A stretch of 64,000 nucleotides of DNA, from the NCBI RefSeq assembly GCF_007558865.1, contig NZ_VLPK01000006.1, positions 1-64,000 of the forward strand, read 5' to 3'. Origin of the DNA: Mucilaginibacter corticis (GTDB lineage Bacteria > Bacteroidota > Bacteroidia > Sphingobacteriales > Sphingobacteriaceae). The translations under genes and the position numbers were made by a program. Below the pieces are notes generated by a model. The model did not search any database. It was not told where the DNA came from and saw nothing but the letters and a program-made list of their open reading frames with translations. Positions within the stretch are counted from its first letter, which is position 1. Every line of letters begins with the position of its first letter. Of this stretch, positions 45,851 to 54,290 are shown piece after piece.

Positions 45851-47098
45851 ATGACATTTGATAAAGCCGTTGATTTTTGGATGCCGCCCGCCTATCGCGG
45901 TAAACCCGATCATGCCCGTTACCAGGAGTTACGGGGGGTTGTGAGCACCGCATTGATCGGGATCCCACTCATGCTGCTGTTTCCCGTTTTCGCTCATTAT
46001 ATGGGTAAACCGATTAGCGGTTACCTCGTCAACGACCTGTTTAATGTCATTATGCTGCTTACCATCCGTTGGTGGGGGCATTACCGCGTTCCGATGACCA
46101 TCTCCGCGCTGACCTGTTACTGGATCATGTATGGCCTCGTTGCCGATTCTGGGATTGTCTATTCTCCAAATGTAGCAATCATTCATATGTACCTGCTGGT
46201 TTCGATCTGGACCGATAAAAAGTGGGGTTGGTTAGCCATCATCGGTAACTTTTGTTTTTTTGGCTTTTTTTATTACGCTACGCTGCGCTCCCATTTGCCG
46301 GCTGCAGTAGGATCCGTTTTGGGGGAACCACTTTATGCCTTTGGCATGAATGAGCTGATCACCTTGTTTTTCGGCGGCTTCCTGGCTTACCTGCAGATTG
46401 ACCAGGAAAAGGCCCGGCTGAAATTCAATGCCTTGCAGGAACAAAAGATCACGGTGCTGGACGAAGCAGTAAAGTCGAGGACAGATCAGCTCAACAGCAT
46501 ACGGGAAACGATGGCCACTGACTTTCATGACCAGACCGGGAATATGCTCTCGGCCATCACGCGGCAGGCGTCCCTGCTCAAAATGAAACTGGAGCAGGAT
46601 CACGAGGTCCAGCCGCTGGTGGATAGTATTATCAGCAACAGCAACGGCCTTTATGCCAGCAGCAAGGATTTTCTCTGGCACCTGAATCATCACAGTGATG
46701 AACCAGCTACCCTGTTTGATTACCTGACCGGGTACGGACAGCTATTTTATAATCAGTTTGATATCGCATTTTCCGCCGAAGCAGAAGCGATTGAGCAGGT
46801 ACAACTGGCCCCCTCTGCCGCGCTCCATATCATTTTTATCTTTAAAGAAGCGATGACCAACGTCGTGAAGCATGCCGGTGCCAGCGAGGTCCGGCTCCGG
46901 CTTTGGGCGACACCGGGCAAGCTGGTTTATCGGCTGTCTGATAACGGTTCCTGGAAAGAAGCCGATCCGGCGACAACGCATTATGGTTTGAGTAATATGG
47001 AAAAAAGATGCACCAGGAATCATTTCCGGCTGACTGTCCACAAGCAAGCAAGCGGTACCGCCGTAGAAATCACAGTTCCCGTACAGTATTTAATTTGA
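45851..47098 (+). CDS. Membrane sensor histidine kinase, NarX/LytS-like (HisKA_3)
   Basis: 415 aa. Five to six membrane helices (about 30-200), coiled coil, then HisKA_3 with phospho-acceptor His in TDFHDQTGNMLSAI near 218, N-box FKEAMTNVVKHAGASE and G-box VYRLSDNGSW, short HATPase lacking a long G2. Five bases before the response regulator, so a cognate pair. Signal not recognised. Confidence 0.88.
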   Translation: MTFDKAVDFWMPPAYRGKPDHARYQELRGVVSTALIGIPLMLLFPVFAHYMGKPISGYLVNDLFNVIMLLTIRWWGHYRVPMTISALTCYWIMYGLVADSGIVYSPNVAIIHMYLLVSIWTDKKWGWLAIIGNFCFFGFFYYATLRSHLPAAVGSVLGEPLYAFGMNELITLFFGGFLAYLQIDQEKARLKFNALQEQKITVLDEAVKSRTDQLNSIRETMATDFHDQTGNMLSAITRQASLLKMKLEQDHEVQPLVDSIISNSNGLYASSKDFLWHLNHHSDEPATLFDYLTGYGQLFYNQFDIAFSAEAEAIEQVQLAPSAALHIIFIFKEAMTNVVKHAGASEVRLRLWATPGKLVYRLSDNGSWKEADPATTHYGLSNMEKRCTRNHFRLTVHKQASGTAVEITVPVQYLI

Positions 47099-47103
47099 TT
47101 TTT

Positions 47104-47727
47104 ATGAAGAAACGAATAGTCATTGTGGAAGATAATCCAAGGATCAGCGAAGGTTTTGCTGCCGTTATTGACCAGACCCAAGATTACCAGGTTATAGGTA
47201 ATTATTCCGATTGCGAAGCTGCGCTGAAAAACCTGGCGGCCGATGCGCCGGATTTAGTCCTGATGGATATCGATCTGCCGGGCATGGACGGGATAGCGGG
47301 TACCCAGCGGATCAAAAAACTACGGCCCGAATGCATTGTGCTGATCATCACTGTCTTAGAAGACAGCGAAAAGGTGTTCCGTTCTTTGTGCGCCGGAGCA
47401 GGCGGATACATCGTTAAGAATTCCGATAGCGGCAATATCCTCCAGGATATTGCGGAGGCCCTCGCCGGCGGAGCGCCGATGAGCCTGCAGATCGCCAAAA
47501 TGGTCGTCCGTTCGTTTTCCCGCGCTGCGGATTCACCGCTATCCGGCCGGGAAACCGAAGTATTACAGGGGATCGCTGCGGGTAAAAGTTACACCAAGAT
47601 CGCGCTGGACCTGTTCATCAGCAAGGAAACCGTACGCAGCCACATTAAAAATATTTATCAAAAACTGGCCGTCAGCAGCAAAGCCGATGCGCTGAAGATC
47701 GCCGGAACAAATAACTGGCTCAACTGA
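47104..47727 (+). CDS. NarL/FixJ-family response regulator
   Basis: ATG at 47104 (MKKRIVIVEDNPRISEGF); the longer frame from 47008 overlaps the kinase. 207 aa. Receiver D55 in DLVLMDIDLPGMDG, LuxR-type helix-turn-helix at the end (LSGRETEVLQGIAAGKSYTKIALDLFISKETVRSHIKNIYQKL). Transcriptional partner of the kinase upstream; target genes may be the adjacent lipoproteins. Confidence 0.93.
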   Translation: MKKRIVIVEDNPRISEGFAAVIDQTQDYQVIGNYSDCEAALKNLAADAPDLVLMDIDLPGMDGIAGTQRIKKLRPECIVLIITVLEDSEKVFRSLCAGAGGYIVKNSDSGNILQDIAEALAGGAPMSLQIAKMVVRSFSRAADSPLSGRETEVLQGIAAGKSYTKIALDLFISKETVRSHIKNIYQKLAVSSKADALKIAGTNNWLN

Positions 47728-47739
47728 CAACGCCGGTTT

Positions 47740-48996
47740 TTACTGGATCAGCGCACCGTATCCCTTGCCTCCCGCAAAGACACAATTGTGCACGAAACCG
47801 TCATAACCCTCCAGTATTTTGCTGGCATCCCATTTAACCTTTCCGGTTAAGAGATCGATGGCATACAGGAAGCTGGCATTGGTATAGTCTCCCGGCGAAG
47901 GTGAAGGCAGGCCATTCAGGGTCGGGGTGGATCGTTTCTGGAGATAGAGGGTATTGTTTAGGATAAAACCGACCTCAGTGATACCTTTCCCGCCATCATT
48001 CAGGTTTAATGTTAAAGCGCCTGTATTCATATCTGCCATCCAGTGGTTTTCAGCCAGGGTATAGCCGTATTTCCCCGCGCCGGTGATGACGGTCTTGGTG
48101 ATGAGCAATTGATTATGCCATATCTGATTCACGACATTAGTGGTATCATAGGAACCGATACCCTCACCATAAGTTCTTCGCCACTTTTCCGCTCCGCTGC
48201 TTTTTTGCACCGCGCTCAGGTAGCCCCTGCCGTAATGAGAGGGCCCATAATGTCTTGTACTGACAAAAGAAAGTTCCATTGTCGCGTAGTCCAGCGTTGG
48301 ATACGATACATCCTCATCTGATTTAAAAGGGATTAGGGGCGGTGTAACGGTGCCTAGTTCGTTGCCGCTGGTCGCGTCGATCGTCATCAATCCGGAAATG
48401 ATAATGCCGCTGTTCAATGCCCCCAGCGCATAAGGGCCATTACTCAGACCCCATTTTTCGGCACCCGTTTTAGCGTCCAGCGCGACAATGTGCTTATCCT
48501 TGCAGACGTACAGGATGCCGTTCGCATAGCGCAGATCAGCGGGCCCGCCAGCCATCGCATACGTCCACAACGGTTTAGCGCTGGCTTTGATCGCGTCCAT
48601 TGCATAAAGTTGAGAGCCTGTAAACCCAAAAAAAGTGTCTTCGTGCAGAATGGGGACGGTTGCATTATCCACGGCATCCGTCCATAGCTCCGTTCCTGTT
48701 TTCGGATCGATGGCCCGGATCTGGTGGTCTTCCAGGCTGTACAAAAGTCCGTTGCCCGCGGCCGGGTAGCACCAGGTGGTGTTAGGGGTCGAAGGATAGT
48801 TATATTTTGTATTCAATTCGCCGTTACTGGCGTTCAGCACGAATATATTGATACCTTTCGTATCAATTGTTGTGACAAACACGGCAGAATCCGGGAGCGG
48901 CACTGCTCCTAACGAACGTTCTTTCGGGCGCTCTTTTTCACAGGCCGATAGGGCAACGATGGAAGTGATGATTGTGATTAGGACTTTGATTTTCAT
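47740..48996 (-). CDS. PQQ-like beta-propeller lipoprotein
   Basis: 418 aa. Lipobox signal (IVALSACEKE). Repeated propeller blades typical of PQQ-binding-like domains: GELNTKYNYPSTPNTTW, AIDPKTGTELWTDAV, ALDAKTGAEKWGL, AVQKSSGAEKWRRTYG, AIDLLTGKVKWDAS. Probably a structural or binding protein. Convergent with the response regulator and 5 bp after the TIG/NHL gene (49001), so co-transcribed with it. Confidence 0.85.
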   Translation of the reverse strand: MKIKVLITIITSIVALSACEKERPKERSLGAVPLPDSAVFVTTIDTKGINIFVLNASNGELNTKYNYPSTPNTTWCYPAAGNGLLYSLEDHQIRAIDPKTGTELWTDAVDNATVPILHEDTFFGFTGSQLYAMDAIKASAKPLWTYAMAGGPADLRYANGILYVCKDKHIVALDAKTGAEKWGLSNGPYALGALNSGIIISGLMTIDATSGNELGTVTPPLIPFKSDEDVSYPTLDYATMELSFVSTRHYGPSHYGRGYLSAVQKSSGAEKWRRTYGEGIGSYDTTNVVNQIWHNQLLITKTVITGAGKYGYTLAENHWMADMNTGALTLNLNDGGKGITEVGFILNNTLYLQKRSTPTLNGLPSPSPGDYTNASFLYAIDLLTGKVKWDASKILEGYDGFVHNCVFAGGKGYGALIQ

Positions 48997-49000
48997 GATT

Positions 49001-50368
49001 TTAGTGTACAGTAAATTTCAGGATTACGCTGCCGGTGTAAACTGGTGGTTCATAAAAACGACGGCCCCAGCCCGTTGTAGCGCTGATATACAAATTGCCC
49101 GCCGGGTCGAACGTGATACCGGTATAGTTAATCGTGATAAAGTAAAATAATACATTATTGAGCTCATAGAAAACGGAAGAGTTCAGCGCCTCGTCGGACA
49201 TAAATATCGGGCCGAAGGTACAGCAGCCGCCGGATGCCGTAGAACCGTTGTTATAGGAAGATCCGGGTAAAAACAGGTTGCCTGCGGCATCTGCCGCTAG
49301 CAGCGATGTGAAGGGCAAGCTCATTGGGCCTTGATTGGCCCAGGGCGCGGATTGTATCGGCAACGGCCCGAGCGTAGTGACATTGCCGGTTGGTGTTATC
49401 TTGCGAATGTAAAAAGCCTTGTTTTGGGCGTACCGGGATCCCGGATCGTCATCGCTTACGTACACATTCCCGCCTGGATCTGTGGTAATATGCTGCAGAG
49501 CCCCATAGCTGCCAAAGCTGGCAGCGGTGCCCTGTCCGTCTGCCTTTCCCGCAGTCGCCTTACCTGCAAAAGTACTCACCTGACCTGCAGGCGTTATCTT
49601 ACGCACCCGGTAAACATCGGTGACGAATAAGTTGCCGGAAGGGTCGTTCGCCATCCCCGAAGGCGCTGTGAACTGTGCCGAAGCCCCTTTTCCATCTGCA
49701 TAGCCCGAAACACCGCTACCCGCAAAAACACTTACAGCACCCGCGGACGTTATCTTATAGATCTTAAAATCATTGGTGCCCACTGCGTAAACGTTACCGG
49801 CTGCATCCACCGATGTCCCGCCTAAGGTGGTGCCGCCGCTGCCGACTTTGGCCAGCATGGTCTTCACCGCGAGGGGAGATATTTTAAACACCGTATCTGT
49901 ATGCGCGTTGACATACAGTGTTCCGGCCGCGTCTGCCGCCAGGTCCGTAATAGGGTTTCCGTCAAACACATTAGGCGGACCTCCGGCACCGACATCAACA
50001 GGGATTTTGCTGACCGCGACCGATCTGAACGTAAAGCTGGCCGAAAAAGGCAGGGAGGTATTATTATTCATCACTGTTATTTCGCCACTTCCTGCGTTTT
50101 CCGGAACGACCGCTACGATTTGGTCAGCGGCCACCGATTTTACGACAGCAGGCTGACCATTTATTTTTACACTGGTTTTGCTTAACACGGTATCAAAGCC
50201 GACACCGCTGATGGTCACCGACGTTCCCGCGATGCCCTGTAAAGGACTGATGCTTTTAATCGCCGGAGTAACACGCGAATCGTCCGGACTGTTCTTCTTG
50301 CAACGCAGGCTGGTTAAGGTGATCAGGCTGACCGCGGCTACCCTAAGGAAATAACATAAGCTTTTCAT
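49001..50368 (-). CDS. Lipoprotein with IPT/TIG and NHL repeats
   Basis: 455 aa. Lipobox (LTSLRCKKN). IPT/TIG domain about 33-115 (PAIKSISPLQGIAGTSVTISGVGFD), then NHL repeats (TDLAADAAGTLYVNAHTDTVFKI, GYADGKGASAQFTAPSGMANDPSGNLFVTDVYRVRKI, and two more). This layout is common in Bacteroidota cell-surface proteins. It heads a two-gene lipoprotein operon. Confidence 0.87.
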   Translation of the reverse strand: MKSLCYFLRVAAVSLITLTSLRCKKNSPDDSRVTPAIKSISPLQGIAGTSVTISGVGFDTVLSKTSVKINGQPAVVKSVAADQIVAVVPENAGSGEITVMNNNTSLPFSASFTFRSVAVSKIPVDVGAGGPPNVFDGNPITDLAADAAGTLYVNAHTDTVFKISPLAVKTMLAKVGSGGTTLGGTSVDAAGNVYAVGTNDFKIYKITSAGAVSVFAGSGVSGYADGKGASAQFTAPSGMANDPSGNLFVTDVYRVRKITPAGQVSTFAGKATAGKADGQGTAASFGSYGALQHITTDPGGNVYVSDDDPGSRYAQNKAFYIRKITPTGNVTTLGPLPIQSAPWANQGPMSLPFTSLLAADAAGNLFLPGSSYNNGSTASGGCCTFGPIFMSDEALNSSVFYELNNVLFYFITINYTGITFDPAGNLYISATTGWGRRFYEPPVYTGSVILKFTVH

Positions 50369-50474
50369 AGTATTTCAAAGCTACTCTATCTGCACTACCA
50401 TCGCAATCCCCCAGTATGGGGGATTTGTACCCCCCCTCCCAAACCGAGGGATTAACCGGCAATTAAATTTCTTT

Positions 50475-51132
50475 TTACCTTGCGAAAACAAAACGTCTCC
50501 CGGAACTCTCCAGGCCTGGTTGCTCCTGCTTCGGGCTTTCCGGTATAGGAACAGCAGCACGGAACTCACCCACCAGTGCCAACACAACCATATGTGCTAT
50601 ACTCGTCCTTGCCGCAATATGATGAGCTAAGTATAAGCCTGACGGCTTTCACCAAAAAGTGCACAAATAGCTACCAGGGTGTATTCTGGTTACTTTTGCC
50701 GCATCCTTAAGATTGTTTGGTACCTCGCCTTTTTCGGATCTTTATATAAAGGTCACTTTCCGCTAATTCGATATTTGTTTCCAAAGCAAGATTCTTCAAT
50801 TGGGATAATTCTAATGCTTTGGTAAGCTCATTTATTTTCTTGATAAGTAACTTTGATTCCTGACTTTGGGTCATCCCTGGAAGCGTTGAAGAGTTTTCTG
50901 CACTCAGCAAAGTAGTCAAATTAAGCTTACCAGCCCATGCTTTTATCGTGTTTCTCGGAACCCGGTATTTGCGACTTGCCCCCAGGCAACTGATCATAAC
51001 GGTATTTATCTCTTCAACGCTCTCTATTTTAGTCTGTTCGTCGAACTTTTCAAATGGCTTTCGTTTTACGACAGCCGCAACTTGCTTTTTCTTCCACGGA
51101 ATTGCTTTCGTATTCTTTTCTTTAGTGACAAG
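50475..51132 (-). mobile_element. IS3-family transposase remnant (OrfA plus decayed OrfB)
   Basis: OrfA frame 50707-51132 reads VAAVVKRKPFEKFDEQ, MISCLGASRKYRVPRNTIKAWAG and ends IKIRKRRGTKQS, a helix-turn-helix OrfA; its true start is lost (no ATG/GTG/TTG above the internal ATG at 50997). Below it, AICALFGESRQAY (about 50630-50680) is the start of an IS3 OrfB, then a stop/frameshift, then a short EFRAA-like stretch that ends at 50475. The DDE catalytic domain and inverted ends are not visible. It is a dead fragment at the border of the accessory island. Confidence 0.7.
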
Positions 51133-51225
51133 CTATATCAGGAATAGACAGGTCACTTCGCAAACTTGTAGACTTAATTTTTTTTGTTTTAATATTGGCT
51201 TAACATTTGCTTACAACTTTTAGCT

Positions 51226-51549
51226 ATGACGCCGGAAAAACAAACACAAGAATTTTTAAGTAAATCATTTGGGTCAAAAAATTCTTTATTTCAATTTAAT
51301 TTCTATTTTAAGACAGATAGTCTTGGGCTGATGGAAGTAATCTACCTGTTAAAAAAGCAGGTAGAGTTTTTTCACTTCGAAGTTGACTATAACGGTGAAG
51401 CACAGCCTAGAATTATCATTGCAAGTGTGGAAACTTTAACTAAAAATAAAGAAACTAATTTTGGCATTGATATGATAGTAAGCGATGCCATATATTATTT
51501 AACACACGATGTTGATGCAATATGGCAATTAAGATTTCAAAGAAAATAA
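51226..51549 (+). CDS. Hypothetical protein, 107 aa (paralogue of 57796)
   Basis: MTPEKQTQEFLSKSFG..., later LGLMEVIYLLKKQVEFFHFEVDY and ATYYLTHDVDAIWQLRF-like end (read AIYYLTHDVDAIWQL). Soluble. A second copy, broken by a frameshift, occurs at 57796 with the same upstream sequence. Family unknown. The 5' flank TAACATTTG-N-TTACAAC-TATAGCTATGAC is shared, so a promoter was duplicated with the gene. Confidence 0.6.
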   Translation: MTPEKQTQEFLSKSFGSKNSLFQFNFYFKTDSLGLMEVIYLLKKQVEFFHFEVDYNGEAQPRIIIASVETLTKNKETNFGIDMIVSDAIYYLTHDVDAIWQLRFQRK

Positions 51550-51747
51550 CTAATTAATCCTGATTAGCATTAACAGGTTAACTTTTGATAAGAGTTTAAT
51601 GATCCGAAGTGAATAATTCTATAATATTACTGATAAGGTAACAATAAAGGCAATAATCCACAGTATATATTATAATAAGACTATAAAAAAAGGCTATTCT
51701 GATTTAAAAAAGCATGCACAATAATTAGTGTTTGAATACGCTTATCT

Positions 51748-52041
51748 CTACGCGCTCGTCCTAATCCTCGAAATGGTTTCGAAATGAACGGTTAGAAAGT
51801 GGATTGTTTGTATCAATTCTAAGCAATTGCTTAATTCTTCACCGCGTTTTTTTATATTTTTTGTCGGGCCAAAGAATTTTGGAGACATTTCCCACAGAAA
51901 CCAGAATGGATTGAATAGCAAACAGGTTTCCAAGTGATCAAAATGTCCATGTGTCTCCTGCAATCGTTCAGCAGCCCGCTTCGCTATTTTAGACTGTAGG
52001 ACGATCTCGCTGATCAGAATCACTTCTTGAAGTCCGTTCAT
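51748..52041 (-). CDS. Hypothetical protein, 97 aa
   Basis: MNGLQEVILISEIVLQSKIA at the start, a Trp/Phe-rich middle (FNPFWFLWEMSPKFFG) and HFETISRIRTSA at the end. No motif is recognised. It lies in AT-rich accessory DNA and upstream of nothing on its strand. 198 bp before it (51550-51747) show only a weak hairpin. Confidence 0.45.
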   Translation of the reverse strand: MNGLQEVILISEIVLQSKIAKRAAERLQETHGHFDHLETCLLFNPFWFLWEMSPKFFGPTKNIKKRGEELSNCLELIQTIHFLTVHFETISRIRTSA

Positions 52042-52172
52042 TTTCTGAATATTTAAAATGTAAAATGCTTAAGAGGTTAACTTTGTCAAGTACAAAGTAA
52101 AAGCCTGCCTGCGCAGCCTATTTGCGCACTACTAAATTGCCAATCTTTTTAAAAAAAATATCCGCTGAACAG

Positions 52173-52466
52173 TCAAGGCGAGATTTTCATGTATTCGAAC
52201 GATGATACTAGATGCAGCAAATAACCAATGAGCAGGCCTAACACAACGGCGATGATCACCGCTATCCAGTTTACATTGCTCTTTTTATTCAGTTCAGCGA
52301 TCCGCTGCTCGTACAACGCCTGTTTTTCCAACTGCAATTGGTTGGGACCACTGATCTTCTCTTCGTAAACCTTTTGCATATCTGCCGCACTTTGCTTTTT
52401 GAGTTCTTCCAGGTTTTTGACCTGCTCTTTGAGGTTGTCAATTTCCTTTTGGTAACCGGCAGACAA
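52173..52466 (-). CDS. Coiled-coil plus membrane tail, downstream half of split XseA-like gene
   Basis: The frame is in phase with the upstream exonuclease frame, separated only by TAA at 52467-52469; its TTG would be a poor start. It reads SAGYQKEIDNLKEQVKNLEELKKQ, a coiled coil to about residue 62, then VNWIAVIIAVVLGLLIGYLL, one membrane helix, then a short tail. Canonical XseA also ends in coiled coil, so this is almost certainly the C-terminal half of the same protein. It is either unexpressed or reached by readthrough. Confidence 0.6.
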   Translation of the reverse strand: MSAGYQKEIDNLKEQVKNLEELKKQSAADMQKVYEEKISGPNQLQLEKQALYEQRIAELNKKSNVNWIAVIIAVVLGLLIGYLLHLVSSFEYMKISP

Positions 52467-53339
52467 TTAATTAGTCACCGATTCCACCAGTTGTGCACGG
52501 GAATGCTGCGCTTCTTCCACGGTGTGATTATACGTGTCATTCAGGAATTGCCCGAATTCCGACGGCGTAATGAATGCTTTATCTGCCACCTTTTGCAAAA
52601 GCGTTACGTCTTCCTTGTGACCGATGGCTGTGACCAACAATGCTTTCAGCTGTAAGGCCCGTTCCGCGATCGACGGCTTATTGAAGATGTCGAGGTTCTC
52701 TCCTCCCCCGCGCGAAATCACGATAATATCCGTATGCGTGTCGAGCTGGGTCATCGCCGCTATGATCTCCGTCTCCGTACTCAAGTCGATCCTATAGAAT
52801 TCCAGCTCGTAAAAGCCGATAGATTCCCGCAACTGATGTTTGATATCGCTGTCGATGATGGCCGTTTTTCCAATGATCACCCCGATCCTGAACGGTTGCT
52901 CATGGATGATCTTTTCCTTGATCCAGCTTTGTACGTCCCGGAAGTCTGCTGCTGCCTTGTCCTGCTGGAGTTCGATCCGTTTGAGTTCTTCCTCCGAATA
53001 CTTGTTTTGCGTTTGCCCGACCAGCTCGGTTACCGTTAATTGGATCTCGATCCGGCTGGCATTGTTTACCACCCGCCTGGTAATATAGCCATTGATCGTT
53101 ACCGTCTTATGGTGTTGCAGCTCGTTCCGGATCAGTGCCGGCACCACCAGCGTGATCTGCGCATTAGTCGACTCATCCCGCAAACTATCATAATAGCTGC
53201 CGTTATAAAAAGCGCCCTTCCCCATCACGAAAATACCGCGCAGCTGAATAATCCGCTGCGTCTGTTTCAGCGAGATCGAGTTATTAAAAATATTAAGTAC
53301 CGCTGCCGGTGAGTAAATAATCGGTTCCTGGCCTTCCAT
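52467..53339 (-). CDS. Exonuclease VII large-subunit-like protein, cut by in-frame TAA
   Basis: Start chosen at ATG 53339 (MEGQEPIIYSPAAVL); a TTG at 53357 is also possible. 290 residues before the stop. An OB-fold about 30-105 (IIQLRGIFVMGKGAFYNG...) is followed by the ExoVII catalytic domain (about 145-280): RIGVIIGKTAIIDSDI, DIIVISRGGGENLDIFN, AIGHKEDVTLLQKVAD and ITPSEFG, so the RGGG and GHxxD motifs are kept. Normal XseA is about 400-450 aa. TAA at 52467 follows an Asn codon and likely replaces CAA; an intact C-terminal continues in frame. Probably an extra copy, not the housekeeping enzyme; no xseB beside it. Confidence 0.8.
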   Translation of the reverse strand: MEGQEPIIYSPAAVLNIFNNSISLKQTQRIIQLRGIFVMGKGAFYNGSYYDSLRDESTNAQITLVVPALIRNELQHHKTVTINGYITRRVVNNASRIEIQLTVTELVGQTQNKYSEEELKRIELQQDKAAADFRDVQSWIKEKIIHEQPFRIGVIIGKTAIIDSDIKHQLRESIGFYELEFYRIDLSTETEIIAAMTQLDTHTDIIVISRGGGENLDIFNKPSIAERALQLKALLVTAIGHKEDVTLLQKVADKAFITPSEFGQFLNDTYNHTVEEAQHSRAQLVESVTN

Positions 53340-53535
53340 AAACTGTAAAAATACCAAAATTATTTCTTGGGAAGTGCCCTACCGGGCCCGCGCTATCCGC
53401 TATATCTTCCCCTGCCGGGGAGGATGCCGCTCCTACCGTTACTTCGGCCATGCCGCCGGTCAGTTTTATTTTCATTTCACCAGACCAACCGCCCGCGCAG
53501 CAAGAGCCAACCTGTTGGTTGCGCCTGGCCGCAGG

Positions 53536-54143
53536 CTAAATCTCATGCTGTTTCCAGCTCCGCATTGCTGCGTTCCAACTCCATTCAATTTCCCGCGCAC
53601 CCAACAGGCTGGCACTTGCTTTAGCCGCAATCAGGCTGTAGTGACACGCTTTCAAAGCTGCAATTCGCACTGGCTCCACATAATCGGCAATCAAATATTT
53701 GACTTCATACCGGTCGGCGGAAATGCTGATAGCCTCGAAGAATTGTAGTTCTTTAAGCAATCGGTCTAGTCCGATGGTTTTTGTTTTGGACGGAAGCAGC
53801 GGCGCGGCGCCGATCTTTAGGGCTTCGTAATAGGAAAGGATGCCGCCGCAAGCTTTGATGGCGCTGAGCAGGCGGAACAGCTGTTGCCGTCTTGTCCGGG
53901 TAATGCCCAGGAGATCTTCAAAAGTGACCACTTTATGTAAAGCGTAATGAGCGAAAGTGCCCCGACCAAAAGAGACCGGGCTTGAGCTTTTAACAAGGCC
54001 CTTGCCTGCAAAATGTTCAATGATATTTCTGGCTGCCGCCGGTGTCTTACCTAGTTGCTGACCAGTTTTTTCTTGAGTTCGTCGCCTAAATAAATTCTGT
54101 TATGCTTGCTGAATAGCGAAAGCAAATATTTGTCCGGATTTAA
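53536..54143 (-). pseudogene. Winged-helix-type protein, frameshifted
   Basis: Two frames join: DKYLLSLFSKHNRIYLGDELK at the 5' side, then GQQLGKTPAAARNIIEHF... FGRGTFAHYALHKVVTFEDLLGITRTRRQQ, ending WKQHEI. The break is in a run of six A (54066-54071 as T), one or two bases off. N-terminal part looks like a winged helix; no ATG was found in frame. The gene lies between the XseA-like gene and AbiE. Frame shift could be real loss, slippage or a sequencing error. Confidence 0.6.
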
Positions 54144-54221
54144 TTGGTTTGATTTTTACACACTGCCCTGATATTATTTTAATTTCTACAGATAATACAT
54201 ATTTATATAAAGCTATTAATA

Positions 54222-54253
54222 ATTGTAAATCTAATTTATGTTCATTATATTTG
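54222..54253 (+). promoter_or_regulatory. AbiE operon promoter
   Basis: ATTG at 54222-54225 (-33), 20-nt spacer, TATATTTG at 54246-54253 (exact TAnnTTTG -7 box). Transcription should start near 54258-54260, inside the palindrome that follows. Confidence 0.75.
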
Positions 54254-54256
54254 ATT

Positions 54257-54273
54257 GTTCATGATTCATGAAC
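54257..54273. promoter_or_regulatory. AbiEi operator palindrome
   Basis: GTTCATG-ATT-CATGAAC: perfect 7-bp arms across the predicted start site. Half-sites ATGTTCAT (54238-54245) and GAACATG (54286-54292) flank it. AbiEi antitoxins autoregulate through inverted repeats, so this is a strong operator candidate. Confidence 0.7.
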
Positions 54274-54290
54274 GCTTTAAATTTTTGAAC

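Noticed and set aside
47008..47103. Upstream start for the response regulator
   Set aside because: It overlaps the kinase coding end; the receiver begins at 47104.
53293..53475. 60-aa minus-strand frame MKIKLTGGMAEVTVG...
   Set aside because: Its second half overlaps the ExoVII-like coding region in another frame. The first half might be a remnant, but there is no support for a gene.
53817..54020. 67-aa minus-strand frame
   Set aside because: Alternate frame of the broken winged-helix gene; the homologous reading is in the other frame.
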